Origin: CBDATY01 sp965200445
Lineage (GTDB): Bacteria > Bacillota_I > Bacilli_A > Mycoplasmatales > Mycoplasmataceae
DNA: 64,000 nt
Assembly (NCBI GenBank): GCA_965200445.1
Contig: OZ241341.1
Location: 248,001-312,000 of the forward strand
Reading direction: 5' to 3'
Positions 41,959 to 51,267 of this stretch are shown here, in pieces. A program made the position numbers and the translations under genes. Positions within the stretch are counted from its first letter, which is position 1, and each line of letters begins with the position of its first letter. A model generated the notes under the pieces. That model ran no database searches. It saw only the letters and a list, made by a program, of their open reading frames with translations, and had not been told where the DNA came from.

Positions 41959-43647
41959 ATGAAAAAAAACAAAAACTTCAAGTTTGGCCTCTCAACCTAT
42001 TTATGACTGGGATTTAATTACTCTTGCAACATTAGTTTTGTACTTATTTTTGGAACCCTTTTCACTAATTCGCAAAACCAAGGGTTTCGCCTGGGATATA
42101 ATGTCATTTGAATTTTTGTTATTGACGCCTTCTTAGCGCTCTCGATTTCTTTGGCTTACATTGCTTTGGTTAAAAACCACCATAAAGTGAATGGGGGAGC
42201 CTACGTGTTTGTGCGGGCTAGTAGTGGGCGATTTTGGGGGTTTTTTGTCAGTGCATCGCAGTACTTAGTACTGCCCGCGTCCATTTTAACCAATATTGTG
42301 GCATTAGTAAGGCGCAATTTTTTAGCTGACCCTGGAGCTAATTCTCCGACGTCCATCAATGCTTGAGGATCTTGGCATTATGCTTCTAGTTTATATCTAG
42401 ATATTATTGGGATCGGTGCGTTTGTTCTGATTTCATTATTAGTTATTTTTGGGCTTAGATGGCTGAAAATATTTCTGTTCGCCACTCTCTACCTAAGGTG
42501 AATAGCTGTGGGAATAATTATTATTTTTAGCATAGCTTTAATTGCTATCCACGATGCGGCCGGGTTTTCAGTGGTTGCTAATAGCACAAATTTTCAATAT
42601 ACAGGTTTCACAAGAGCCTTGACACAGTCTTTCTTTTTCTTTTTGGGGTTTGAGTCTTTTGCTGCTATTTCTTCGCATCTTAAAAATCCTGCCCGAACAG
42701 TGCCACGAGGCATAACCGCTATTATTGGCTTACTTACTTTATTCTATATTAGCATCATTGTACTTATGATTGGGGCACTGGTTACCAGTGACCATAGCGG
42801 CTTTACTTCTAACCCTTACTTGTCAATATTTGACCACAGCAACTTTAGCTACACAATTGAAACTCTGGGGGTTGCCGTGGTTTTAATCACTATTTTAACT
42901 ACTAAAATTAATTTTGTCTCACAGCTCACTTTTTACAGCACCCACGGGGGCATGCAACCCATGGCCAAAGAAAATTATGTCCCTAAATTACTAGCTGATA
43001 AGAACCGCTATGGTGTTTATGGAAAAGCGATTTGACTAAATGTGTTTATAACACTTTTCTTGGGGTTCTTCTTTTTAATTATCCCCGACATATTTGTCTG
43101 AAAAGATCATATTTTACCTTCTAATAATCCACTTAATTTTGGAACATTATTGTCATTAGCAACAATTTTATTACTTCTAACATACATTTATGTGCTGGTA
43201 TTAGCCGTCTGACTCCGGACCGGTCATAAAAAAAAGATCAGCTGGTTTTTAATTTCATACTGGTTTTGAGGGCTAGCTGTAGCGGGCTTTATTATTGTGA
43301 ATTTCTTTATTTTACTCATTAATGATTTAGCCAATAGCATTAATAAAGGCGCAGTTGGCCCAATTACCATTAACTTTATAGAATTAGGCTATTTTGTGGC
43401 AGTATTTATTTTTAATGTGGTGTGGTATTATGCTTATTACCAACCAATTTACAAAAACAGAATGCAAAATAATCCTCTCATTCAAGCTAAATTAGATAGT
43501 GAGTATTATGTTTTGCCATATAATAGTAATTTAGAAAGGGCCATAGCTGTCACTGACATTCCTTGGCGAAACCCTAATCGTACAGCGTTAATCCAGCAAA
43601 AAGTCGCTGATTATGATCTTACCTATGATAGGGGTGGGCAAAAATAA
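41959..43647 (+). CDS. APC-family amino-acid permease
   Basis: Polytopic transporter of 562 residues joined through many Trp TGA codons (for example LSTYLWLGFNYS and NAWGSWHY). About twelve hydrophobic segments are visible. The second helix zone reads NGGAYVFVRASSGRFWGFFV, matching the GGxY/F motif of APC permeases, and FFFLGFESFAAISSHLKNPARTVPRGI matches the family's helix 6-loop. The C-terminal 90 residues are cytoplasmic and charged. Substrate cannot be read from sequence. It stands alone between ackA and the hydrolase. Confidence 0.88.
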
Positions 43648-43657
43648 AATAATAAAT

Positions 43658-44674
43658 ATGAAATTTACCAAACTAAAATTCTACCGTGCTTTTCTATACT
43701 GTACTTTTCCGTTTTCGGTTTTAATAGCAAATTTTTTGTACGGGTACAAGTTCTATCAAGCGACACATCGCCGCGTTGGGCAACGTTTAGCGAACATGCC
43801 TGGTGGCATGAATTCAGAGGAGTTTTTTCTGAAAAGATGCAAGGCTTGACAGAGAAATTATCCTAAATTTAAAAAAATTAAGTTGCAGATTTTAGATGTC
43901 AAATACAAAGATCAAATGGTCCAAGGTTTTAATGAAGTTAATTTGTCTGTTAGAACATATCAACAAAAAACCCCATCTGATAAATGAGTAATTTTACTGC
44001 ACGGGTGAACGGAAAATAAATTTGAGCTTTTACACATTGCTGATATGTATTGAAAGTTAGGGTTCAATGTCATGTTGTATGATGCTCGTGCGCATGGCGA
44101 AAGCCAAAAAGAGCACTTTTTTAGCACGATCGGCTACCTAGAAAAATTTGATTTAGTAGAAATGATTCGATGGCTAAATAAAACGCACCAAGCCCAAAAC
44201 ATCGTTTTGCATGGCGAAAGCATGGGAGCAGCCACAATAGTGGAAGCTTGTAAAATTATTGAACCAGACTTACAAAAATATGTAAAAGCTTGTATTTTAG
44301 ATGGATGTTTTGACAATTTATACTTTCAAATGCAGCATGCGGCTAGCAGGGAGTTCCCTGTCCATTCTATTTTCTATAAATATGGGATTAAATCATGATT
44401 TTTCAACAAGGATGATTATGATTTACGTGATGTACAACCGGCTAGTTTTTTAAACTACTTGCCTCTAGTGCCTTTTTATATTATTCATGGTGATAACGAT
44501 AAATCTGTGCCTCTCCAAATGGGCCGTAACATTTACGAAGAAAAAATTAATTTTGAAAAAAAGCGTATTTCTGAGATGTGAATTGTGAAAAATGGTACTC
44601 ACACAGAATCATTCCAGATTGATCCTAATGACTATACTAGTCACATAAAACAATTTTTAGCTAAAAAAATTTAA
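43658..44674 (+). CDS. Membrane-anchored alpha/beta hydrolase
   Basis: 338 residues. An N-terminal hydrophobic helix (about residues 9-30) anchors it. The nucleophile elbow HGESMG places Ser188, with the oxyanion-side HGWTENKFE near residue 115, Asp in IHGDNDKSVP and His in KNGTHTESF, so the triad is complete. Several TGA codons (DKWVILLHGW, MYWKLGF, KSWFFNK) are Trp. It resembles YqkD/S9-type mollicute hydrolases; the substrate (lipid, peptide or ester) is unknown. It is 10 bases after the permease gene, probably co-transcribed. Confidence 0.85.
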
Positions 44675-44778
44675 ATGTTAGCCGGGACCGAATCCAATAT
44701 AAATAATTGCTTTTAAATTATTATTTATAGTAAAATTATTAAGTTAATTATATTTATTATTTTTGTGTTAAGAAATTA

Positions 44779-44925
44779 ATGAAAAGAACATACCAACCTA
44801 ACCAGCGTAGGCGCCTGAAGAAGCATGGCTTCAGAGAAAGAATGTCTTCAGTAGGGGGACGCCTTGTGCTTAAAAGGCGGCGCGCTAAGGGCCGTAAGCA
44901 ATTAACTGTTTCGGATGAAAGATAG
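44779..44925 (+). CDS. rpmH: 50S ribosomal protein L34
   Basis: 48 residues, MKRTYQPNQRRRLKKHGFRE followed by RMSSVGGRLVLKRRRAKGRK, the invariant L34 pattern. It starts the rpmH-rnpA-yidC-jag cluster, which in most bacteria lies directly beside dnaA; here dnaA is about 20 kb away. The upstream 100 bases are A/T-rich and must contain the promoter. Confidence 0.97.
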   Translation: MKRTYQPNQRRRLKKHGFRERMSSVGGRLVLKRRRAKGRKQLTVSDER

Positions 44926-44935
44926 TTAAGCGTCA

Positions 44936-45265
44936 ATGAAGAAACTGTTTATTGTTAAGCACAATGCCGATTACCAATTGATTATTCAAAAGGGGCGTTC
45001 GCTTAGTAGTAAACAATTTAAAATCTATTACTACCCGAATACATTTGAATATAGTCGATTCGGGTTCGCTTTTTCTAAAAAAAAATACAATGCTGTTATT
45101 CGAAACAGGGTGAGACGGCAAATGAAAAGTTTAGTACACCAAATTATGAAGGGCAGCCCTTTGCAGAAAAATTGAGATATTGTGATTATTGCGAAAGCAC
45201 CTTTTCTCACAATGAAATATCAAGACAACCTAACCACTTTAAAAGCTATTTTAAATAAAATTTAA
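44936..45265 (+). CDS. rnpA: Ribonuclease P protein component
   Basis: Protein cofactor of the tRNA 5'-processing ribozyme; 109 residues. The RNR signature is present as AVIRNRVRRQMK near residue 57, with the GFAFSKKKYN strand before it. The TGA at 45173-45175 is Trp (QKNWDIVIIAK) and restores the C-terminal strand. It begins 10 bases after rpmH. Confidence 0.95.
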
Positions 45266-45269
45266 CCCT

Positions 45270-46610
45270 ATGAACTATCGCGATTATATTTTTGAACAAA
45301 AAAAGAAACCCAATTATTGGAAACTCACTTTGCGTTGAGCAAAAATTGTTCTGTATTTGTTTTTGGTTGTTTCCTTGCTATGAGGTTGTGGTGAAATTTT
45401 TATACCTAAATATAACTCATATAAGGTAGCGGATATTTCCGGTCAAAATGTTTACAAGCCTGGGGTCTTTTTCGAAATTGTGATTGGAGCAATTTTCGGG
45501 AAACAACACTATTTTCATATGACCAGCGATGGCAGCCTCCATGAATACTCATATCTTGCGATTAGTTCCTGAAAGCAGGCCTTTGTCAAAACACAATCAC
45601 CATTTTTTGGATGCTTTGTGTACCCGATTGCTTGGCTTTTAGTCCAAATCATTAGAGGTTTTGGTGGAACAAGTAATGGGGCTGGTGTAATTGGTGCTAT
45701 TTTTATCACCTCGTTAATAGTAAGGAGCATAACTTTAGTGTTTAGTTTCAAAGCACAAATGAATCAAGAAAAAATGCAAGCCTTACAACTCCGGCAGTCT
45801 GCTATTACAGCTAAATATAAAGGCTCGAAGGATCCAGCAGCCAAACAGAAACAGCAAATGGAAATCATGCAAATGTATCGCAAAGAAAATATGTCTCCTA
45901 TCGGAGCGATTGGGACAACTTTCCTATCTTTTCCTTTCTTGTTTGCGATGTATAGTGTTATTAAGTCGACTCGTCAGCTGAGAATTACCAAAATTGGTGG
46001 TATTCAATTGGTTAACCAACCGTGAGGAGAAATTACGAGTGGACACTGAGTGTACTTAGCCTTGATTGCTGTATATTTGCCAATGCAAATTATGTCAATG
46101 CTATTGCCAACTTTGCTTAGTTTGCGCTCCCAAAAAATTGTTACTGAAGCTCAGAAAAAAGCCCGCCGTAAGCAATTCATTATTCAAGGCGTAATGATGG
46201 TAGTGTTTGTGTTCTTTGTGTTCTCGATTGCTTCTGGGGTGGCTATTTATTGGATTTTTTCTGCTTTCATCCAAATTCTCCAAACTCTGTTTTTCCACTG
46301 ATTAAGGTATAGCAAAAAAGCCCGCCGCCGCCAAGGACTCAACTTAGACCCTTGATATAAACGAATGTTTAATAAGCTGCCTGGGTTAACCACGAATAAG
46401 CGTATTATTGGTTATTCCACTGGAGCTAAAACATTAAAGCCATCTCCGCAGCCAACCAACACCATTAGCTACAATCCTCTTGCAAATTCAAAGCCATCGA
46501 TAAAGCCAGAGAAGAGAACTAATAGAAAAAAACCTCAACCCGTGACTCAAAAAAAGAAAAAGCAATTTTCTTTAGGATCACCAAAAGCAAATCGTAAAAA
46601 TGGAAGATAA
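45270..46610 (+). CDS. yidC: Membrane protein insertase YidC/OxaA
   Basis: Inserts and folds membrane proteins; 446 residues. Many Trp TGA codons join five open stretches. An N-terminal hydrophobic segment ends in LLWGCGE (Cys40), possibly a signal anchor or lipobox-like site. The 60KD_IMP core covers IRGFGGTSNGAGVIGAIFITSLIVRS to GVAIYWIFSAFIQILQTLFF, and a long Lys-rich tail (QPVTQKKKKQFSLGSPKANRK) probably contacts the ribosome. It starts 4 bases after rnpA and overlaps jag by 11 bases. Confidence 0.93.
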
Positions 46611-47235
46611 GAATTTCTGATTTATTCGCAAATTAAAACTTCCACCGACTTGACACAACGGCATAGTCGTAGAACTGCGTAAAAGCCAAATAGGTTTTGT
46701 AAAGTTAGCGCGTTTACGCTATGTCTCACCCATTGATTTGAACCAATTTGTGCAAGAAAAGTTATTTTTTTTAGCAGATCATTGGGGCCTAAAATGGATA
46801 AAAGATATCTATATCAAAGGTAAAAAAACAACCCTGTTTTTGAGTGGTCATATTAAAGGTGCCAATTTAGCCGAACAGACACTGTTTAATCAGAGCATTG
46901 TGCCGGTGTTGCAGATTATTTGTTGCACTTATCTAAAGCAAACAATAACAATTGCCAATAAAATAAATTTTAAATTAAAAACCAGTGATACCCCACGGAA
47001 GCAAGGGACCACACCAGTAAACCTAAACTTTTCTGCTCCAGATTGAATGAGTAAATTAAAAATTATAATCGAGCAAGTTAGAAAAAATAACAAGCCCTGC
47101 ACGCTACCAGAAGCTTCTGTTCGCATTAGGCGGCGTGTCCACCGAATAGTATCTGATTACCCAGATTTAATTTCAAAATCAATTGGCCGTTCCAAGCATA
47201 AAGATAAAAAAATTATGATTAAACTAAAACGGTAA
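46600..47235 (+). CDS. jag: Jag/KhpB-like RNA-binding protein
   Basis: 211 residues. Position directly after yidC and the C-terminal R3H motif (RIRRRVHRIVSDYPDL then KDKKIMIKL, Arg-x3-His) identify the KhpB/EloR/Jag family, which binds RNA and, in walled relatives, affects cell elongation. The central segment should be the KH domain but is divergent. Trp TGA codons (KNFWFIRK, PPTWHN, APDWMSK) join the frame. It overlaps the yidC end and so is translationally coupled. Confidence 0.8.
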
Positions 47236-47263
47236 TAAACGTTTCACTGCTACTTTTATCTAT

Positions 47264-47269
47264 TATAAT
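47264..47269 (+). promoter_or_regulatory. Candidate promoter of tatD-rsmA-ispE
   Basis: TATAAT at 47264-47269, 47 bases before the tatD ATG, with TTTCAC at 47242-47247 at 16-base spacing as a weak -35. The surrounding CTTTTAT...ATAAAAG could also form a small hairpin ending the jag transcript. Confidence 0.45.
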
Positions 47270-47315
47270 AAAAGAAAATACAAATTTGTAAGGATAAAGT
47301 AGAGCGGGAGTTAAG

Positions 47316-48086
47316 ATGCCAGGACTGTTTGATACTCATTGTCATCTCATGGATGATTTATATAAAGACCATGAGGAAGGTGAAATTGTTAGTGAAGCCT
47401 TAGTGTGCGGGATTTCGAAAATGTGTAACGTTGGCACTTGCTTACAGACTAGTCGTATGGCTGTTAATCAAGCTTTTATGTACCCGTCAGTTTATGCAGC
47501 TGTTGGGGTCCATCCTAATATGGTAGGGCAGCATGACTTAACAGATTTACAAGAAATTGAAGCTCTAGCATCCAATCCAGCAGTTGTGGGGATAGGTGAA
47601 ATTGGCCTTGATTACTTTCATAAGGCAGCCACTCAAGAGCTACAGCAAAAATGGTTTAAAGCGCAAATAAGAATTGCCAAAAAACTTGGATTACCTGTTT
47701 TAGTACACTGTCGTAACGCTTATGATGATTGTTACCGCATTTTAAAACAAGAAGGTGTTACTCGTGGCGTTATGCACTGTTTCCTGGGAACAGCTGAAGA
47801 AGCAAAAAAGTTTATGGAGCTGGGGTTGTACATTTCCTTTTCAGGCATTGTAACGTTTAAAAACGCTAAAGACTTAATTCCTGTAGTGAAGTCTGTGCCG
47901 ATTAACCGACTGTTATTAGAAACTGATGCTCCTTATTTGGCGCCCCAACAGTATAGAGGCAAAATTAATTACCCCAAGTACATTACCTTTGTAGCTCAAG
48001 CAATAGCGAATATCAAGCACATTGAATTAGCTGAACTGATTAGAATGACGAGTAAAAATGCTAATTCAGTATTTTCTATAGACTAA
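47316..48086 (+). CDS. tatD: TatD-family DNase
   Basis: Metal-dependent 3'-5' exonuclease of the amidohydrolase fold; 256 residues. Metal ligands are visible as FDTHCHL near the N-terminus, GEIGLDYFH, VHCRNAYDD, GVMHCF and LLETDAPYL. The ribosome site GGGAG precedes ATG 47316. The gene is followed after one base by rsmA, with no rnmV between them as Bacillus has. Confidence 0.94.
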   Translation: MPGLFDTHCHLMDDLYKDHEEGEIVSEALVCGISKMCNVGTCLQTSRMAVNQAFMYPSVYAAVGVHPNMVGQHDLTDLQEIEALASNPAVVGIGEIGLDYFHKAATQELQQKWFKAQIRIAKKLGLPVLVHCRNAYDDCYRILKQEGVTRGVMHCFLGTAEEAKKFMELGLYISFSGIVTFKNAKDLIPVVKSVPINRLLLETDAPYLAPQQYRGKINYPKYITFVAQAIANIKHIELAELIRMTSKNANSVFSID

Positions 48087-48087
48087 G

Positions 48088-48948
48088 ATGCCTTTGTCGC
48101 AGTCTTTAGGGTTACCAAAACAGCGAAAAAGTAAGGGACAAGTTTTTTTACGTTGCACTGACGTAATTCATAAAATAGTTGAAGCCGCCAGCAAAAATAC
48201 TGCTGCTATATTAGAAATAGGCCCAGGCAAAGGAGCCTTAACGGCGGAATTGCTAAAATCAGGCTTGCCTGTAACAGCAATTGAGATTGACCCAGCTTGA
48301 TCGCAATATTTAGAATCCAAATTTACTAATTCCGGGAACTTAAATATTGTTAATGACGATGTTTTAAAATTGGATTTAGCACTTTTGTTAAATGACCTTC
48401 ATAATAAAGCTAAGCATATTAACATTGTTTCCAATTTGCCATACAACATTACCGGACCTGTTTTGTTTAAATTAGCTGCACTATCACAAAAAAACGTATG
48501 TTTGCATAAACTAGTTTTAATGATGCAAAAAGAAGTGGGGGAAAGAATTATAGCACCAGTCAATTCAAAACACTATGGTTTTTTAAGCATCTATATGCAA
48601 TATTGCTTTAGGATTAAGCGACTAATTGATGTTAATAGACGTTGTTTTCGGCCGGTGCCTAAAGTAGATAGTATAGTTTTAGAGCTTGATAAAAACCCGC
48701 ACCAAGATGATTGAATTAGTAAACATGAGGTTGATTTTTTTAAATTTATAAAAACAATGTTTCTGTGGCGACGAAAAAATATTATAAATTGTTTAAGTAG
48801 GATTGTAAGTAGTAGGGAAAGTGCTATTATAATTATTGATAATAGCAAATTAGTAACAAATTTAAGACCCCAAAATCTTCGTATCGAAGATTTCAAAACG
48901 CTTTATATAGAGTGAAAGAAGCATGTTGGAAATAAAGTCATACGGTAA
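48088..48948 (+). CDS. rsmA: 16S rRNA (adenine-N6,N6)-dimethyltransferase
   Basis: KsgA: dimethylates A1518 and A1519 in helix 45. 286 residues. N-terminal PKQRKSKGQVFLR, AdoMet site ILEIGPGKGALT, the acidic IEIDPAW, and the catalytic motif NLPYNI in VSNLPYNITGP. TGA codons at 48298-48300, 48712-48714 and near 48913 are Trp; reading through the last extends the gene 26 bases into the next one. It starts one base after tatD. Confidence 0.95.
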
Positions 48949-49672
48949 AATTGAATTAATTCTTGACGCTTCAAAGCAGTTTAACTTATTTGGGGAACTA
49001 AAAATTAAGCAACTTTCTGTTCCATGGTTAAAAGTATATGACTTAATTAGGATTTCTGAGTCTAAATCAGGTAAATTTCAATTTTTTAGCAATGCCGCTG
49101 AAATCAGCAACCGTGAAAATGTTATTGTTAAGACAGCTGAGTATTTTTTTACTGAAAACCCGTCTTTAAGCCAGGGTATTAAAATTGTGCTAGACAAAAA
49201 AATCCCACTCGGTTCTGGCCTAAGTTCGCGAAGCTCTAATGCAGTAGCCACATTTAAATTAATGCATAAGTATTTTAATTTACCATATACCGAAACAGAT
49301 ATTTTACGCTTTGCCAGAATTGTTAGCCGGGACGGCGCTTTTTTTGTTTACAACAGAGCGGCTCATGCAAGTAAAATTAATGGGCAGTTAAAATTTATGC
49401 CGTATTTTGAAGATAAAATTTCAAATTTTTACTTACATTTTAATTATGATATTAATCCAGATATTAAAGTTGTTCTTCAACAATTCTTAGATCATTATCG
49501 CTATTACAAAAAACAAACCCATAAGAATGGTAGCTTTTTTAATGACTTTGAGTTGCCGACCTTTGATGTTTATCCTCGCCTTTATTCGCAGTTTTTGGAG
49601 TTGCGAAAAAAGTTTAAGTACGTAATGCTCTGTGGAGCCGGCAGCACCTTTATTTGTTTTAACAAAATTTAG
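48923..49672 (+). CDS. ispE: IspE-like GHMP kinase
   Basis: 249 residues, GHMP-kinase fold. The ATP loop is KIPLGSGLSSRSSNAVATF near residues 92-110, where IspE normally has P-x3-GLGGGSSDAA. IVSRDGAFFVYN stands at the GSDVPFF site with the Asp retained, and a C-terminal MLCGAGSTFICF glycine motif follows. Position after rsmA and before prs matches ispE of Bacillus. The active-site loops are altered (SSRSSN for GGGSSD), so phosphorylation of CDP-methylerythritol is likely but not certain. The ATG overlaps rsmA by 26 bases. Confidence 0.75.
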   Translation: MLEIKSYGKIELILDASKQFNLFGELKIKQLSVPWLKVYDLIRISESKSGKFQFFSNAAEISNRENVIVKTAEYFFTENPSLSQGIKIVLDKKIPLGSGLSSRSSNAVATFKLMHKYFNLPYTETDILRFARIVSRDGAFFVYNRAAHASKINGQLKFMPYFEDKISNFYLHFNYDINPDIKVVLQQFLDHYRYYKKQTHKNGSFFNDFELPTFDVYPRLYSQFLELRKKFKYVMLCGAGSTFICFNKI

Positions 49673-49708
49673 TTTTGTAAATCTTTTCCTTGCGCTAGCA
49701 AATATTAG

Positions 49709-49714
49709 TATAAT
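49709..49714 (+). promoter_or_regulatory. Candidate -10 element of prs
   Basis: TATAAT at 49709-49714, 48 bases before the prs ATG, in the 89-base gap after ispE. A TTGCGC lies 13 bases upstream, too close for a standard -35, so only the -10 is supported. Confidence 0.4.
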
Positions 49715-49761
49715 AAGATTATTCAAAAACAGTTGTGTTACTAAAGGTCAAGGGGAAGAAT

Positions 49762-50793
49762 ATGGGAAAAGAAAAGGGATTACTAATTTTTGGTTTGTCA
49801 CACGGATCAGAAGTGGCAAAAAACATTGCTAAGAATTTTAAGATTGAATACCACGAAATGAAAACAACAAAGTTTAGCGATGGCGAAATTTTAGTTAAGC
49901 CAGATGTTTCGGTGAGGGGAAGTGACGTAATGCTTGTGCAGGCAACGTGCCCACCAGTGAATGATAATTTAATGGAACTTTTAATAGCAATTGATGCTGC
50001 TAAAAACGCTTCTGCTAATTCGATTACTGTGCTAATTCCATATTATGGCTACGCTCGTCAGGACCGTAAATCCGCTCCACGTGAACCAATTACTAGTCGT
50101 CTTGTGGCGCGTATGATTGAACGCGCTGGTGCCAGTAAAATCCTATTTGTTGATATTCATTCCCATTCTACCAGTGGCTATTTTAGCATTAGATCGGAGA
50201 ATGTAGGTTTAAGCTCTTTGTTTTGTAATTTTATTGCAGATGAAATGAACAATAACCACCCGCATGATAGTTTGGCATTGGTTTCACCAGATTATGGTGG
50301 AGTTATTCGAGTGCGCCAATCAGCACGCATATTAGAGGGTCTAGAACCACAAGTGGCAATTATGGACAAACGTCGCCCTAAACCAAACTCAAGCGAAATA
50401 CTGCATGTGCTTGGTGAAGTGCGCGATAAGGTGTGCTTTATTATTGACGATATGATTGACACCGGCGGCACAATTTGCAAGTCTGCTGAAACTTTAAAGA
50501 AAAAAGGAGCCAAAGATATTTATGTGTTGGCTTCACACGGTTTACTGTCAGGGGACGCCTGCAAAAATCTGGGAGCATTGGTAGAAAAAGGCGTTATTAA
50601 AAAAGTGGTGATATCTGATTCAATTCGACAAACCAAGGAAAAATACCAGTTGCCTTGATTAAAAATTATATACATGGATAGCTTTTTAGCTGGTTTTATA
50701 TATTGTCAATACAATAATCTTTCAATTGGTAAATTCTATCGTGATTATAAAAAGCATTTAAGGCAAAAAATACAAGCACATAAGCTTGCCTAA
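49762..50793 (+). CDS. prs: Ribose-phosphate pyrophosphokinase
   Basis: Makes PRPP from ribose 5-phosphate and ATP. 343 residues. Motifs are KFSDGEILVKPDVSVRG, ATCPPVNDNLMELLIAIDAAK, the flexible loop YYGYARQDRKSAPREPITS, the metal site DIHSHSTSGYF and the PRPP loop IIDDMIDTGGTICKSA. The TGA at 50656-50658 is Trp and adds 45 residues with an unusual C-terminus (HLRQKIQAHKLA). The start ATG at 49762 follows AAGGGGAAG. PRPP would feed purine salvage. Confidence 0.96.
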
Positions 50794-50889
50794 TTAAAGC
50801 TCATAATATGAAAATAACGGTGAACACATCAAACATATGATTTGGTAATTACAGGCATATTATCTTAGGGAGTATCAGGGGTTAATTTA

Positions 50890-51150
50890 ATGAGTTCAGG
50901 CGGAATAATAGCAATTATAGTAATTAGTGCTTTGCTAGGGATTCTTTTTTGAGCAGGGATTATTTATTTGATAATAAAAGTCCTTGGGAAGGGTAAGGAG
51001 TTAGCTGATTCATCAATTGCAAAAAACCGTGCTTATGCTGAAAGCATAAAAAAAGACAATCAGGACGAACAGATTGATAGTCTAGAAAAGCAATTAAAGA
51101 TTGAAAAACTTCAAAAAGAATTAGATGAATTAAAAAACACGCCAAACTAA
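50890..51150 (+). CDS. Small membrane protein with coiled-coil tail (86 aa)
   Basis: MSSGGIIAIIVISALLGILF is followed by a Trp TGA (WAGIIYLIIKVLG), making one transmembrane helix. A charged tail then shows a heptad-like pattern (QIDSLEKQLKIEKLQKELDEL), predicted coiled coil in the cytoplasm. No obvious ribosome site of the strong type. The gene is between prs and a convergent kinase gene. No family recognised; it resembles the membrane-anchored small proteins of Firmicutes whose role is often structural. Confidence 0.65.
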
Positions 51151-51220
51151 AAGCAAACAGAATTTAGATAGTGAAAATAATGTTTTGGCCTTGGGGCCTA
51201 TTCAAAGGATGGGTATTAAA

Positions 51221-51248
51221 AAAAGCAAAGCTTTATAACTTTGCTTTT
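51221..51248. terminator. Bidirectional terminator hairpin
   Basis: AAAAGCAAAG (51221-51230) pairs perfectly with CTTTGCTTTT (51239-51248) across an 8-base loop, in the convergent gap between the small membrane protein and the FGGY kinase gene. T-rich ends occur on both strands. Confidence 0.75.
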
Positions 51249-51267
51249 AAAATCTAGCTGTCTAAAA

